Source: Maniola hyperantus (Eukaryota > Arthropoda > Insecta > Lepidoptera > Nymphalidae). From it: a stretch of DNA of 64,000 nt. A model generated the notes under the pieces. It was not told the DNA's origin and searched no databases. It saw only the letters and a program-made list of their open reading frames with translations. This document shows positions 62,481-64,000 of the stretch, in pieces. The stretch spans positions 2,534,654-2,598,653 of the forward strand of contig NC_048557.2 in the NCBI RefSeq assembly GCF_902806685.2. The letters run 5' to 3'. The translations under genes were made by a program, and so were the position numbers. The stretch's first letter is position 1. The number at the start of each line of letters is the position of its first letter.

Positions 62481-63189
62481 AGTGGCTAGGACGTCCGGCT
62501 CCTAGTGACTAGACTATCACAGAGGTGGTAACTGGTTTTGTTTAAGTACTAATAGCAGCCTGAATTCCAAGTAAATCTTTAACCCAAACTATCAGAACCC
62601 TAATAAAATTGTAATAACTTTTTTAAGGTAATTACTTTAAACCTCTGCACATCTAATTAGCTGCTCCAAAAAGAAAAAAACCGGGCCACTTGTAATGCTT
62701 ATATAATAGCAGTATTGGATGTCATTTATATACGTCATAAATGACTATGAATCAATAAGCCGAAGCAGAGTCAATCGCTGACGATCTTGGAACAGATTTG
62801 AGAATGTCACGGATTACAAATCGGCAGACACATCGTGCAAATCCTCCGGCACAGACTGGTAGCGAAGGAAATTTAATGTTCTCCAACTTTTGTGACTATT
62901 TTTTCAATAAATATCACAATAGGCTAGTTGACACTTTTTTTAAGTTGGTCTTAAATGGTTAATATTTGTCCTATTAGATCAAAAAAATTAACATTATATT
63001 TTTTGCGCCCTAAAAACCGTAAAACTTTAATTTAAAAATATATTTTTCTTAGACAGGTGAAAACACTGTCGGCCATGTTTGGCCCATAGATTATCTGTGC
63101 TCTGACGTCATGCATTTGTAAACAACACCATAACCTCCCAAAGTTTAATAAACATGACTTCTATACTAGTTTACATGAAAAATATAGTA

Positions 63190-63370
63190 ATTATCGTTAT
63201 TGTATCATCCGAGAATGTAAAAAACGCATCGATAAAGACCACAGGAAAGTTGTGGATTAGAGTGCCCAGTGAAATAAATATACGTAACACGCGAAGACTT
63301 GCTTAAAGGGATCCTATATGACAAAGACTTCAACCCAAATTTATTTTTGCAAAGATCAGTTTGTTGTAAG
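63190..63370 (+). pseudogene. Possible THAP-domain fragment
   Basis: In shifting frames the region reads YCIIRECKKR (Cys-x4-Cys), GKLWIRVPSEINIRN and TQIYFCKDQF. This matches the order of a THAP zinc finger (Cys pair, Trp-x-x-x-Pro, Phe-Cys-x-x-His-Phe), with the His replaced by Gln and at least two frameshifts. It could come from a P-element-like transposase. The call is weak. Confidence 0.35.
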
Positions 63371-63449
63371 TCTTACTTAATAACTTATTCAATTTATAAA
63401 GAGAAAACGATATTTTTTTACGTTTACTATGAGTTTTTAGAAATATATA

Positions 63450-63660
63450 AAAACTAGCTTATGCTCGTGACTTCGCCCGCGTGGACTTCATAAATTTCAA
63501 ACCCCCATTTAACCCACTCAGGGGTGGAATTTCAAAAAATCCTTTCCTAGTGGATACCTTCTCTTTACCTACAAAGAACACACCCACCAAATTTCATGTA
63601 TCTAGGACCAGCTGTTTAGATGTTTAGGCTGTGCGTTGATATATAAGTTAGTCAGGACTT
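63450..63660 (-). repeat. RTE-type interspersed repeat (reverse)
   Basis: Starts 'aaactagcttatgctcgtga', then 'cttcgcccgcgtggactt', and contains 'ccaccaaatttcatgtatct', the reverse form of lepidopteran RTE-type 3' ends. The rest to 64000 is AT-rich with no gene. Confidence 0.6.
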
Positions 63661-64000
63661 TAAATTTTATATATATCGATACTACGTTAGTCCCCGCGTG
63701 ACATAGGGATGACATTTCTTTGTTTACATATTTAATGACGTCACATCATGGCTGACAGCGTTTTCTGCGTTTCAAATAAAAATAAAAACTGTATTTTTTT
63801 AAATTGGTTTTATATATCCATCCTGCGTTTTTAAAAATTGTTATTGATATATTTCGTTGTCTTAAGCAAAATACTATAATAAATAATCATTTATTGGACG
63901 AAATTAGATGTGAGTCAAGTAGCCTATTGAGGAGTTATTTAACAAAAACCATGAAAGTGCACCTTTTTTTCAAGATGGCGACGATTCCGGAGTTTCAATT

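Overview
The window is repeat-rich, AT-rich animal nuclear DNA with introns and no bacterial operons. The SINE/LINE tails (a CGCGG-containing RTE-type tail ending AGCTAGT, and tRNA-like SINEs at 5.99-6.25 kb and 62.4 kb) together with the transposon mix point to an insect, most likely a moth or butterfly (inference). I see no convincing ordinary host gene. Almost everything is mobile DNA, much of it nested.

Left part (1-13.3 kb): a decayed LINE reverse transcriptase (about 1.1-2.0 kb, minus), a MITE (3.15-3.43 kb), a Harbinger relic with a spliced accessory-gene remnant and a SINE in its intron (4.4-6.5 kb), and a decayed Gypsy-type LTR retrotransposon (7683-13330; 236-bp LTRs, 5-bp ATAAA duplication) carrying a 50-bp-unit minisatellite.

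Middle (14.0-33.3 kb): a nest of elements. A broken transposase-like gene (14018-14131 plus 27192-28123) was split by a pogo/Tigger element (14134-27189, TA duplication). The pogo element was in turn hit by an apparently intact PIF/Harbinger (14614-17309, two spliced genes), by a SINE fragment (about 18.77-18.85 kb) and by an errantivirus-like LTR element with gag, pol and env remnants (19208-26226, GAGT duplication). That last element carries a further foldback element. Downstream are a dead Gypsy pol and a second, broken Harbinger (about 29.93-33.31 kb).

Right part: an LTR element of the Ty3/Gypsy group (35515-41547, minus; identical-looking 228-bp LTRs, GAGAC duplication) whose gag and pol are separated only by a TGA stop in a leaky TGA-CTA context. 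It sits in a MITE and is interrupted by a truncated LINE (36771-38174).

The main object is a complete Polinton/Maverick (41912-61401; 19,490 bp) with 431-bp terminal inverted repeats that look identical and a 6-bp target duplication, GTTATG. It encodes protein-primed DNA polymerase B, a retroviral-type integrase with chromodomain, an FtsK/HerA packaging ATPase, an adenovirus-type protease, major capsid and penton proteins, several conserved or unknown small proteins, and an accessory single-BIR (IAP-like) gene beside the left repeat. Polymerase and integrase would copy and insert it; ATPase, protease and capsid proteins would build virions; the BIR protein may restrain host apoptosis (inference). 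The copy is probably crippled: the polymerase has two frameshifts, and the protease has a TGA stop exactly where its catalytic cysteine is expected. A MULE transposon is nested in its right arm.

The last 2.6 kb holds SINE/RTE tails, a long palindrome and a possible THAP-domain fragment.
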